Positions 31,524 to 45,600 of a stretch of DNA of 64,000 bases are shown in pieces. Both the position numbers and the translations under genes were made by a program. Source of the stretch: Alitta virens (Eukaryota > Annelida > Polychaeta > Phyllodocida > Nereididae); assembly GCA_932294295.1 (NCBI GenBank), contig OW028574.1:54186797-54250796 (forward strand). The letters run 5' to 3'. The first letter of the stretch is position 1, and each line of letters begins with the position of its first letter. The notes under the pieces were generated by a model. That model was not told the origin of the DNA, searched no databases, and saw only the letters and a list, made by a program, of their open reading frames with translations.

Positions 31524-34500
31524 CTAATCAGATTCATCACCACCTTTGGATCCGTTACTAAGGAAACGGATGCTGCGTCCATCTCCTGTCACAGCATGAG
31601 TTGCTTCCTCAACCTGCAAAAAATTATCAACCTTTTAAGATCTGTCCTATTTTCTTTTCATTTAAAAAAACCCATTGATGTGCCGGTGAACACAACTTTA
31701 ATAAATGTCTGTAAATACTTAATATATATATATTACAATATACATATTTGTAATTTTCAAATTTGATCTCCTTAATAATATTATTGTCCGTTTCCAAATC
31801 AATTGAAAATATTCACACTTAAGGGATGTAATAATCCGTCAGCTATGTGCGCACAGCAACATTTAAAATTTTCGTAATTGCATTGCATTTAATTTAATAT
31901 ATTACAAATCGAAGTGTTGTTAAATGATTAGTAAATATTAATCACAAGTTAAGGAGTGATACATCGGAGATCAGTTCTCGTTCTAGTAATATTTGCAACT
32001 GTATTCCTCGCAGAACACGTGAATTTAGTAAGTCGATCTTTGGTAAGTGAAACATCTTCTGTTTCCCATGAAGCAAGCTCATTTTCATCAACAAAGAACA
32101 GAAACACAAATTTCCTTTTACCAGATCAGCGAAGCAAAATGACAAAAAAACCTCTTTAGCCAAAACAAACTATTATCAAAGTTTAAGTCATATGTTAATC
32201 AGCATTTAAGCGTTTCTGACCCATTTTATAAAAAAACACATTTATAACTAAGATTGCAGAGTCAAGCAATCTTGATCAATGAAACCTTCACCAATGATCA
32301 TTTGAAAGTACCTCGGAATCAGAATCTGATTCTGGCCAGTCGCCATACTCCTGTTGACAAACAAAATTCATCAGTTCCTTGTGTTCCTTCCCCCTGCCCC
32401 TAATTATAACAATTTACAATCTGGCAATTTTTGGAACAATTTACAAGTTCAAATTTACATGGTGACATGGTGCACGACACATGTTGTTTGAATCCTGTTG
32501 GCAAACCCACAATATCCTTGTACCCATTCTTTATACAATGCCGTTACCTGGCAGTATTAGTACTAGATATTAATATAATTTTGCATTACACAATTACATT
32601 TACAGGCGAATATGAACAATTCATTATTAATACTTATCGTAAAAGTTAATAGAAGTCTTTGGAGTGAAAGAGGTATGACAGAACAGAATCGCTTATTTTA
32701 ATTTTTCATAAGCATCCTTTCCAGCCTGCATTTGAACCACTATTCTACCACAGGTGATTCAAATGCAAATTGGTTAGAAAAGTAGTCACACATTCAGATG
32801 CCAGTAGGAAATATTCTGGTTTAGATAAAGGACAGAGAATCACATTTGCATTTCGCAAATGAAGGATGTTAAGACTTCAGTTTTCAAGAAGGTTGAATAG
32901 TCGTATTTAGCTTATATGTTTGTTAATTAACTGCTTCATACCACATCGTCATTAGAACGATGTCTATGACTTACTTATGCAGAAGTAGTCACTGTCAAGA
33001 GCACGTATATATATGTTTATAAGATTGCAAAATACCTATTCAATTGACAAGAGCTAGAACAAAAACAAAATGGAGACTGAACATTACCATTTTGGCCACA
33101 TTCTTGATCATACTTTCTACCGGTTCATATAAAAATTCAATGGAAACATCTTGCTCATCATATTATTTAGAAATAATTCTCCCCAGATAACATGCCAGGT
33201 CAGCCCGGCATTGGCCAAACATCAAAGCAACATGGGTTACAGTGGCCCAACAGTACCCAACACCGTGCCAATGTGACATGTTATCTTAGGAAAACAATTT
33301 TCTTATTCTTTTCATATCTTTTTACCCGTCAAAATGTCAATAATAGCGAATTAAAACGTAAGAAGGACTACAGATGATATTTATGGGTAATAAAACTACT
33401 AGATGGCACTGCCAACGAAACAGATGAAGCGCAATTATTAGATGACATCATCATTTAATAAATTTACCCAAGAATGACATCCCTGAATAGATGACATCAA
33501 ACAATAGCCATCTGCATCGGTGGCAATGACCTCTGGTGATACTTTTCCTCCAACTAACTTTGAAGCATAAATTACAGACCCCACCCCCCACCCACACAAT
33601 CCCCCAGAGCTACTCAATTTCGAGCTGAGGCACTCCTGCGCCCCCTTGCAGCCGTGGGCAGTAGATCACGTCATACCACAGAGCACAATCACCAATAAGA
33701 AATCAACTTCAATTGTGAGGTCATTGGTGATTGTCTGCCCACGCCTCTAGGATAATAATGAGCCAGAGTGCCGTGGCTCGTATTGAGTAGTTCTGATCCC
33801 GTCATAGTATTGACTGAGATCTAGAAGCCTCACCTGTAACCGGCTACATATTGTTGTGTAAGTCTTACTCTTCAGCGTGTTCTCTGGTACCAACTGCAGT
33901 TCAAAATCGGAGTAGCATTTCTGAAAGAAAAGAATAACAGTAGTGTAAGATCACTATGGCAAATATATACCTTGGTAAAAAATACTTTCCTTTATGGCCG
34001 CCAAACAGACCACGTTCCAATTAAGGTTACTGAACTGTGGTAATAAATTATCATTACATTACTACATATTGCTTATCTTTATTAAATAATCTTAAAAAGA
34101 AAAACACCCGTAAGTCTAAGGCAGTTTGACCCAAACCAAAGAGTGGCCCTAATAGTAACAGAGATTAAAGGATATATTGCAAAAATCCATTTTTTGAACT
34201 GGTGCATCTGAACAGTAGCGACACTTTGAAAGAGCATTTTCTTTTACTCGAAAACATCTTAATGATTGTCAGTTATTCAAATAGCTCCCAAAGATTCCCA
34301 GGTGTGACTGTCATCTCAGAATTGCAGAAGGAAAGAGTGAAATATATATTTAAATAAAAGAAAGAGATCATACTTTTGTCATATTCATAAGGCAAGTTAA
34401 TTGATAAGGGTGAAGCCCACTGTCCAATCGGTCAGTTAACCAATCGCTGATCATCTTCATTTGTGCTGCGTACCAAGCCTGTGACACAATAAGAACAATA

Positions 34501-36929
34501 AGACACTGGGTTCATTGAACGATGCATATTTTATATTTTTTTATTTATCTTTATTGACATGTGGTTTAACATTATAACAATACAAGCATCATACGTGGAA
34601 ACATAAACCACCCAGCCCCATAAGGGCTTATATGTCACTCCATTTCAGTGCCTAAATATATGACATCTAAATAACAAAAAGTAACTGTTTTCTTATTTCC
34701 ATAGCTTTCAGCAACAAGTTAGCCAATTGTACCTGATATTCGTTATTAATAAACACAAATCTTTCAAAATCTTTCAAAATCATCATACTCATTGAAATTA
34801 CTATTAATGTAACTAATATCATTATAAAGACTAGTTCTTATATCATTATAGGCATTACATACACATAGTACATGAAATTCATCTTCTATATAATTTGTAA
34901 CAGAATTACACAAGTTAATCAAGACAAGATGATCTAGGAGATACCAAAGCTCCGGATTCATAACGACTGATGAATTTACCTTAACGAGATTTCACAATAC
35001 ACCCCTTTCACGGAGCAGCCATGTTGACATTTTTGCCTCATTGACCTCTTTTTGTGCTCAGATTTAGGTATTGTGATGTCATCAGTAGACTATGGCCAGA
35101 GTGAGGTCACAGAGTGCAAGAACAATGGACAAATAATGACATCATATACATATATATATATATTACATAATCAAAATGAGGTCAATGTCCTAATGGCTGC
35201 TGCGTGAAAAGGGTGTATATTTAGCCACTGATGATGAAGACGTCGAGACGTCGCCAAAAATTATGGAATAAATATTGTGAAATCTCCCGAAGGTAAATTC
35301 ACCGATCGCGCAGAAAAGATGATATCCGAAATTTGTTATTCACTGTGTTAAGTGATTATACATAACATCATTTCAGGTAACTTGTTTTTAAACTTCTTAC
35401 CTCAAAGATTGTCAGGACGTATATCTCATCAACAATCTTTTGTCTGATCTGCTCCAAACTGGCTCTCATGAAATTGACATACTGCTTCCCTAGTTCATCA
35501 GTTGGTTTCTGAAATTATTGAACAGTATGACACTTCAATGTAATATTGGGTTATACCTGAGAGGCCAACAACCGTCAGGTTTTGGCCTAAACATCTACAC
35601 ATTTACACATAATATATATAATATCTATTAATCCATGTTCTTAATATGTAAACTGCAAGACATTAAAGGGGTGTAGTGGTAAATTTTTTTAATGAAAATG
35701 AGCTTCAATTGTTCTTTGCCATGGTAACAGCATCAGCAGAAATAATACACTAGCACATTATTTATGGTGATGCCACTGCTTACTAATTCAGGCTGACATT
35801 ATTATTTGTGCGTTAAAAGGAATCGGGACACATTTGACGTTGGTAAAAAATTCTCTACTACTGGCACTGGAAGCAAATTTTCTAGGCACTCTTCATGAGC
35901 TACATCCCAGCTGGATGTTGATCGCAATGAGACGTTAAATTGGAGGTGCCTTGTACTCGGTGTCTATGCTGAGGTAGGAAAGAGACCCGACCCATGGGGT
36001 AAATGTGTAACATGGTGTGGACTCCCAAGCCCTATCTCATCATTATGTCTGCCTCTGGCAGCTGGTCATATAAGCTGACTTAGCTTCAGACCAAGTAGCA
36101 TAATAATTGTGACAAGTACTAAATTTGTTATTTGCTGACTAGTGATGAAAAAGCATCAATATAGTCATGATGAAAAGTATCTCCTCTTCCCACGCCAATT
36201 ACATGCATTACAGTCAACATAATGTCAGAGTGAACTAGCAAATTATGTTGGACATTGAGTCTAGTGTTTTTAACCCAATGCCAGAAATACTCGAGAAGTA
36301 CTTGAGTAGAACTTCACACAATTCAATGATCCTGATCGATCACATGTATCGAAACTATTTATTTAACTCAATTGAGCTCGGACGTGTCATGATTAAGCAA
36401 CCAACTGAATGATGTGTCAAGCAAATGCTAACATAACATAACAGGAGGCTGGGCTGTGTATGAAGATCATTTGATCAGGTTCAACATTGAACCCAGAACT
36501 GCACTTTAATACAAACAGTATGCACTATGTGCAATGCACTGTTTACTATTCAGCTGAGATTGTGTTATCTGCGCACCATGACTAAGCAAAAAAATGCAGA
36601 CTACACAGCATAAGTGTCTTTACAATTAAATCAATAATCTTTGTGACAAAAAATTTAGTTGGGTCAACTCTAAATTCAGGTGAAGTAATGACTTTCAACT
36701 TTCATAATGTGCCATTTAAATGCATTAACTTTACAAGTACTTATTTGTAATATGCTAAATAATGGCAAACTACAGTACATTGTATGTCTATGTCTGTATA
36801 ATTGTAAATATTTACTATTGAATGTCACTTCATATTGTATGTCACTTCATATTGTATGTCAATATTCCCATCTCATATTGTATATCACTTCATATTGTTT
36901 ACCATGTTGATAACAGTCAAGAGTACATC

Positions 36930-37000
<71 letters not shown>

Positions 37001-39660
37001 ATATATATATCTTATGCTTAGTGTTTAGTATTGTTATTGAACCTGTAAAATTATTTGTTGGTGCTTTTTAAACAGTATTATTACTATTATTTGTTTAGTT
37101 GCTTTGGAATTTCTTAGAAAGACTGTGTAATGTTGATTAGTATTAGTCATAACATAGCTCTACTTATTTAATTATTTTAACTGTTAATCCATGTATTTCT
37201 ATTATCTTTTGTTGCAAACTGCGTTGTTTAAAAATAGGTCCAAACATGTGCTGGTCTAAAAATAGCTGTTGACCCAATTAATATGCTTGAGTGGACCTCC
37301 TAATGAGCATGCTCAGTAGTGGACTTCCACTTGCATTCCAATTTGAAATCAGTTGGCAGTTGAATCTCACAATGGGAAGATCAGTTCACTTAAATGGTTA
37401 ACTTGAATGTGACAATGGCATACTTGAGTCAGCACTAATGGGAATATGCAACGTATTTGTGAGTATTATTGAGTTTGGGTTATATTGTATTCTTACCTGA
37501 TTTATGGGAGCTTAAAATGCCTATTTTTGTGTGACAATTTATTTTTTATTTAATCAATTGGTTTGTCAATTTAATATGTCTAATATTACAATTGAGATAT
37601 TAATTTATTGATTAAAGACATTAATTTATTTGCATTAACATGTCATACGTGTTTTGATATACTTACATTGCCTTTTGATATGATTTGCTTGTATTGGTAA
37701 CATTATACTTAAGGTGGTTAATTTGATATAATTGTAGATTCACCGACTAATGTCAACAATAAAGTCAACTTTAAAGTCAACAATCAATCGTCGTGTGAAT
37801 AAATGTTGCTGAACTCAACACTTTTATTTTTGTCATGCTGACACATGTATCAATTTGATATTTTGCTGTCAATAAAAATCTATATATGTATATGAATGTG
37901 ATTTATTATTTTTTTACTATTTGTAGGCCAACTGCTTGCCATGTCTATAAAAGCTTTATAGCGTCAGGCCATCCAGTGACACTTTTGGCTTTCTTTATAT
38001 TTAGAAGATTTATACAAAATAGTCTTAAAGAGACTTCAATAAATTATGAACATTTTAGATTTCAGTAAACTTGTCCATATGCTTTTTATTATTATATATA
38101 TTTGTTTTGGTATTTTTAATCTTATTATTTCAGGTCTACTTTATTTTAATTCTAATATTTCTGTGTGGCAGTTCAGTAGCCAAATTTTATTCTCTCCTCT
38201 TTTTATATTTTTATTTCAGTAATCTTAAACAATCAATCTAGTCATATGCTGCATTTACATTTTTTACGTATATTTTAAAATGTACATATTCGGTGTATAT
38301 TCCATATCATCGCAAATCATAATACATACTTTACTTCACTTTACTATATCACACAAATTTTATATTATCTAAATACTTACGGCTAATGACAATATCGATG
38401 AAAAGAATGATCCCTCGTCGTAGCGTGCCAACTTCCCAGTTGTGTTTTCCAATACACTTGTCAACTGTAAAAAAAAAAAATCAAAACATTTCACAATCAA
38501 TCAGAGCTTGAAATATCAAATGGAAAGCAAAAATCAAACATAATGACCCGGATAAAATTAGATTTAAAAACCATTAATTTCTTCGTACCTTGTCAATGAT
38601 GCTTTGTTTCATTTGCTGCTGAACTTTCTCGAGGAACTCGTCCGACTTGGTGTGGTACTGATGCTGTGAGTGACAAAAAAATTGTGCCATTTAAAAGTCA
38701 CAGAGACACCTTGTGAAGTTACTTACATCTTTTTTAATCAATTTATCACATTCTAACTCGTTTAAATATCGATACATTTCACCAAATTTCACAAAAAATA
38801 CTTCTTATTTTTTCTGATTTCTTTTGTGCTGCAGGCATGAATGACTACAGACCAGTGCTAGCCCAAACTTATTATATTATTCAAACGATTCATCTCTAAA
38901 AATTGCAAGAAACCTACCATATTTTCTCCAGTGTGCAGCGAACATAACTTCAATGCCTGAAAAAAAAAAAAGAGTACCACATCTTATACAAATGTAAAGT
39001 ACATATAATGATTGAAAACACATTATCTACAGCTTTTTTACTAATAGCTAAATTGCATTCAAACCAGTGGGATTAAATGTCATTGGAGTCATTTCTAAAA
39101 CAATTCATTTTTCACTTACATAAAGTAGGATAAAACTAAAATGCACAATCTTTATTTCCATTATGGATTAAAACTAATAATTAGGTTTATAAAAAATGCA
39201 TTTAACAGGCTTAAATACCCAGAGTCACTCCTTATTAGCAAAAATGATACATCTGCAACTTAGCTGGATTAGGCTCGGTTCGATATTAGTGTTTCGAGAA
39301 GGTCACACTGATACTATAGTAGTTTCCCAAAGCGATTGTTCCTTGATCATTTGAACCACATGTTTCAACCACATATTTTTCATACTATCTTTCATTTTCC
39401 CTGTTAATATTACGTACAGCAACCAGTATCAACACCATTATCACAACCATACATTTTAGTAACTTGTTAGCGCGATTCAAAGCTTATAAAAACCACAACC
39501 TGTCATTGAGCTCCAAGGATCAATTAAAAGATCGAGCCACAAGTGTTAGTTCATACCAACCAAACTGTTAAATGCCAACACCGGACATGTTACTATCTAA
39601 GTTATCAATCTTTGTCAAAATTCAAAACTGCATAGTGTAATATACCGGCTTTTTGGACAT
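31524..39660 (-). CDS. CADPS: CADPS C-terminal exons and stop codon
   Basis: Exons run right to left as follows. 39660-39646 (15 bases, encoding MSKKP) and 38956-38918 ([13 protein letters not shown]) are microexons. 38663-38589 encodes [13 protein letters not shown]; 38464-38381 encodes [20 protein letters not shown]; 35508-35401 encodes [20 protein letters not shown]; 34478-34374 encodes [20 protein letters not shown]; 33920-33834 encodes [20 protein letters not shown]; 32350-32312 encodes the acidic [13 protein letters not shown]; 31613-31524 encodes [16 protein letters not shown] and ends GGDESD before TAG at 31526-31524. The VEEAT motif followed by an acidic end is the normal CAPS C-terminus. 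The 13-codon acidic exon and the 15-base exon are candidates for alternative splicing. Confidence 0.9.
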
Positions 39661-42600
39661 CTGCAAATATGAATCGAAAGTGAAAATATGTGAAACAAAA
39701 AAGGGGAGCAGCACACCAAACATGCAAGATACAGATAACTTCAAAACTTTCATTCTCCGCAATCAATTATTACCATGAGTCTGTGGAAGTGAACTAAAGT
39801 GACGTCAAAGGTTTCTCATATCTGCTTAAAAAATACAACAAATAAACAAAATACCTCGTTTGTTTTGGAAAGTGACCTCCTATTCAAACATAACTACGTC
39901 AACTTTTAACTATGCTCATCTCATACCGACATGTACATACATAACAGATTTGTACGGACTTATTAAAATCATGATGAGACATGAGTATAATATGCCCTCT
40001 CCACTCAATTCAAATACCCTACCATTACTTGGTCACTATGCGGACAATTCATACAAAATTTAATTGATACCAATTTTTGGTTTGCATGAAATGAAGAACC
40101 AAGTTTTCGCAAGGTGCTGGGGTGATTATTTAGTGCACAACGACACAATACAACACATATTATAACCGAGTTATCCAAAACGACCCAGGATTACGCAACG
40201 ACAATAGTCAATTATAACTAGAGCGAAAGATAATTACCTGATTCTTGAAGTCAATGACAACGTTGATCATTACGAGCACCTCAGTGGGCAGTATGTAATC
40301 CGTTCCTTTGCTACCTCTCTTAATCCACACCTCAAAAGCCATTAACGTTCTGCAACATCAAGAAATCTTGTATATATTTCAATTCTGTTCAGTTGTAAGT
40401 GGGCATCTGTACCTAACAGATGGAGCCACCAGCATAGCTTCTTGACATTAGTCATACACTAAGGTCATTGAGTGCAGTTGGCGAAGAAAAAACTGAATGA
40501 CTTCATCGACCAATGGCAGGACCATCTTCATGAATTATTTAATATCATACCAACGTTCACACAAGTGATGTCACAGTCATGACATAGCAAACATTGTTTA
40601 GGCCCAGGTACCGAACAAGCCTTCTCATTTCACTTCAGTTTGAGTTTATCGGTATCTCATAACATGTGCTATAATACTGATACGCACAATTAAGTAATTG
40701 ATAAGCTTTGTCCAGGCAATTGGTAACGAGCGAAGAGCAATTACACATTGTACAATACCTACCTTTTGGCTGCAGCTTCGATCATATCGGCGGCCATAAG
40801 TTTGAGCCGGTGGTCCAGGTGTTCCGCAAACACTTCTTCTGGCCAGTGTAGGTCCCTAATAAATGACTGAAGGGCGTCTAGCTTCCAAAGCATGTCCTCC
40901 GATGTTGCACAGCCATTTCTGCAAAATACAGAATCAAATCATACAAAAATACATCTTAAACTAATCCAACAGCTGCAGTTACTTATACCTGATAAATGTT
41001 TCTAGACTTAGATTTATAGTACATGATATTTTCACTAGTGATTCTGCAGAAACATTTGTATTCTGTGTAGGCACATATTATAACTAAAATTCCAAAATGA
41101 CCCAAAATCTAAGAAATTTATTGGTAAATCAATGTGTGCATTGTTTTACGCTTACCATGTTGTGCTGATAGTTTACAAATGTGATTTTTTATCTTTTCCT
41201 TTTGTTTCAACTGGTTTTCAGTGCAGTAACTGATGCTTTATATTTTCCCTTTGAGGAAAATCCCTTTCCATATTTCTACTCATAATAAGCATGTTTATTA
41301 CACCATCAACAGCGCACACGACTGAAATAATCTCACCCTTGGGGTTTCCAGTTCTCCTTCTCGAAACCTTTATGTATTGACTGAGCTATCGAGGACTCCA
41401 TGAGATCAACGTAACGAACAACTTGGGGAGCGAACACATCCCGCAGGTGATTGTGGAACTTGCCTCCGCAAAGATTTTCTGCAAAACAACAATCATTATT
41501 TGTTTCTACAAGGAATACAGACATATTGCAAATTATACTATTAGGCAAAATAAATTTCCACTTTATTTTTGGACTTATTTTTACATATATGTTGTTGAGA
41601 AGTACAAATAGAAATAAATGTATCCAAAAAGTCAAAACCCCAACTTCCTAACTCATCAATTCCCCTCTCGGTACAATTAAGATTATGGCCATTATAGCCA
41701 TTCATTATGGTCACAAAGAAGCATCAGATATTATAGAGGTGAATATAGCAAACTTCAAGCTGGAAAGTTAGAATTTGAATTGTTGCGAACATTTCTGTCC
41801 ATTTTGTGCTGCTGCACGCCATTTTTGGCAAAATACGACTGAAACACAGGTGGACATTTATTATGGATCCTACTACAGAAAGATTTTTACCATCAGTTCG
41901 GAGATAGTCATTGAGCAGCTGGAAGAGGGGGAAACTGTCCCAAGTGTCCGGGGGTTGAAGTTCAAGAACAGCATCCATATCGACCGCAAACAGAGACCAA
42001 AATATCTCAGCGTGTTCCACCAGCAGGTCGTTAAACCATGCAAAAGCCTACAAAGCCAAATATGAACCATGAGCGCTGTTTAAACTTTGGTAAAGCATAG
42101 TTCTACACGAGACTGCTCTATTACGTACAATTTACTGTTCGGCCTTCTACATAAACTGCACGGCATTTTACGAGACATAATATGATGATGCCTGCAATTA
42201 TTCTGACAAGAGGTAACGGTCCCTAAATCGAAATTATAAAAATTATTGGATCATAGAATAAAAAAAAACAGAATATTAGCTAGTTCATTTAATGATTTAA
42301 TAAAATGCTAATACATCTCCCATTTGTATATACAATTATATAGTAATCATTAATGTACCTAGTTTGGATATGTCAATTACCAATATTACGCCACCAAGGT
42401 GCACCATTCAAGTGAGACTTAACCTTGACATCAAAATTACCATCTCTCAAGTGGGGTGGCTTGTACGGATGAAATCATTTCATCAGTCCAAACAAACTGA
42501 GTGAAATGACCTTTTTCATTCTGTATTTTTAATCATCATTCTGACAATGTCATAAAATGACGGATGAAAATGAAAATGTGCTACGCTCCCTTGTCCCAGG

Positions 42601-45600
42601 GAACTTTTGGACATTCAACACCGAAATGTGAAGAAAAAAGGTACAAATGTACATCGTCATCAACATTTATAGAAAACTTGATAGGAAAACATCGACTTTT
42701 TATTGTAAAAGATGGAATGTAATAATGGAAGGTGTGAAGCTACGATGTATCTGAAACTAAATGGAATTCATAGCGATGGAGAGAACTTAAATGATTTTGA
42801 AGTATGTTTGTGTTTGGTGTTATAATTAAAGAAAGAAAGGCAATATGAGTCTGTTTTGAATGTGGAATGTGTAATAAGAAATCACCTGCATTTGGTTTCC
42901 ATGCCTGTCTTTACGTTGTCTGGCCCCTTGCTATATATAGAACAATATCGAGAACAAAGCCTTCACCAGAGTTACCAACACAACATTCGGTTCCAAAGAA
43001 CACTTCATTAATTTGATGACAAATTACTTTTTTCAGGACTTATCAAAAGATTTAATCTCATATGCTTTACTATATTCAACTTGTGAAACGTATTTGTCGC
43101 CATAATTATGAACTTCTTACTCAGTGGCATCAAGTTACACGAGTTACGAAAAATTCATTAGTCTTACAATCATAAGATCATTTACTGTGATGCCAAATGA
43201 ATAAACGATTCATAAAATGATTCAGAAGCGAATAAGATAGATTATATATCCAAAAACTGCTTTTGAGATGTTAGAATAATATAAAACGGCACAGGAGAAG
43301 AGAGTTAATTCTAAGCTATGAGGACTGTGAACAAACATGCTTGCTAGAATGCAAACTAAATTTTCTATGCCTAAAATAATGTGCTAATCAATTTGTGACC
43401 AAACGCACATTTCTAGCTATTTCAAGGTGCACTGATATGGCCTTCCGAGTTGGACAGGATTTCAAAATACAGCGTTCATCAAATCCAAAATTATCAAAGA
43501 TAATTCAAGAAATGGAACATGGCATCTCTAAATCATTAAAAATTGTTCAAGTACAAAATTTACATTTTTATCCCCTGTTTGAACTCAACCAAAATTCAGA
43601 TATAAATATATAAATATTTGATCTGAAAACTGGTCAGGTTTGCTAAATCTACCTTAAGGTTTTAAAAAAGTATTCGTCATCAAAGTTAGTTAAATTGAAT
43701 GAAAAAAGGAAAGAAGGTGAAGGTGTAAGTAATGAGTAGTATCATAATCATCCATAATTTTGAGCACTGGGAATCTATGTTACGTGTACTAAACTAATCT
43801 ACGAAATTACTGGACTAAATCAACACTACATGTGATCAAATACGCAGAATATCATTGTTATATCATCAGGTTATGATACTACTCCAGTAATATCACATGC
43901 AAAAAGCCACAAGACAATAATAACTTGATGAGGACAAGGGTACAAATCATGCACAGCAGGCAAAAAATGCGAATTAAAAGATTGCAGGCAAGCGTATAAG
44001 CGAATGAAGTACAGAGTAAATCTATTTAAGACAACGATCGGAATAATGGGATTTGTAGCACTCACCGCTCGAAATGCCTACCAGCAGGAAAAATGGAACA
44101 GAAGTAGGTTAGTTGAGTGACATGCATGTCGCCAAAAGGGTCGGCAACACTCGAAAAGAGACGAGGGGCACAATACAAAACTGGTGACACAAGGAACATC
44201 ATTTACATCATGGAATCTTACATGTTCATGTGGGATAGCTTCTAAAATCAGGACATTGCATCCGGACTTCTTAGTATATCAGGGTGAAAAAGGTATAACT
44301 TTATGTTGGTGTGTAGTTTTAGGAAGAGAACAAGAAGTGAAGAACATATTTTAGAAGTTAGTAGTGAACGAGTGCTGGTGTCTTACGTCCAGAACTTCAC
44401 AAATGCACAGATGCAGCATAATGTGATTATCATTTATTGCTAATACAGTATATTATCTTCTACCTTCAGGTAGATATTGAAATGATCATATATATATCTA
44501 ATCTTTTGTTGTTTGCTGATTCGTTTTGGCGTGAGGATGGGAACAATTTTTATTTTTTTCACAATATGGATGGATCACTGTCTTGTACATCATATTTTTA
44601 GTTTTACTTCGCATCTATTTTTGGTTCTGCGAGTCAATGGAGATGACGTCACGCGTACCCAGAATTCAGTGCTCCTTCCAGTTAGCTTACATAAATATGG
44701 CGCTTTCAGAGGAACCGTCAATCAAAAAGTTGTGTACTTGGTTTGACGAGTAAAGATTCTGAAGGTGCTCTGACAGCACATGCTTTGGTGGCAACAGGAT
44801 TTCTGACGAGGAGAGAGGATTTCTTAGCAGTACATATCAAAGGCATATGTAGACTAGGATCACAATAGAATTTTGGATGATACAATACTGAATGCCACAC
44901 AAGCTACAATGAAGGACTCGGGTAGGATGGTGAAATATTTCGGGCTTAAACAGGGACAAAATGACTGAGCATCATCAAAGGTAACGACTGATTTTTATGT
45001 GTGTACGTGTGTGTGTTGTTTGCGGTCCTACTAAGTCACAATTATGTGTCAAAAAATTGCAAAGTGGGCGTGAAGTATGTATGATAAAGCTTCACTGCGT
45101 GTTTCAACTTTGAAGTGACATAATGGTCAGATAATTATGTTATATCACAGTTCTACCCAAATCCCATCCCTTTAAAAAAATCACACAGGTTTACATTAAA
45201 CACATAGCTGCACATAAAACAAGTCAGGATATCTTATAAGTCATGTAATTGGTCCTGGAATCTTAATAATAAACAATGAGCTGTATTTACAGCCAAACTA
45301 GAACGGCAACTAAAAAGTTGTGCATTTCATAGATTACATCGCATTTTCATGTGATCTACGAGAAAACATCTAAGACCATCCGAAACAACAGACACAAGAA
45401 ATAAAATTTTCATTGAGTACTTAATTAAATGACTCAAAATATGAAGACGACAACACGAGACAAAACAGAAGAGACATCAAGACAGGTATGGCATTCAAAG
45501 ACGTTGACAAAACCTCAAGGACCAGTTTGCGGTCACTTTATATCCTGCAATAAAACATTGAAATGAGACATCAAAAATGTTTTTTGTAAATGATTTTATC

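Noticed and set aside
35238..35262. Hammerhead ribozyme
   Set aside because: CTGATGA is present near 35228, but the required GAAA core and three-stem arrangement cannot be drawn.
36822..37071. Tyr-Ile repeat proteins
   Set aside because: Frames made by a TA microsatellite; the same applies at 24889-25158.
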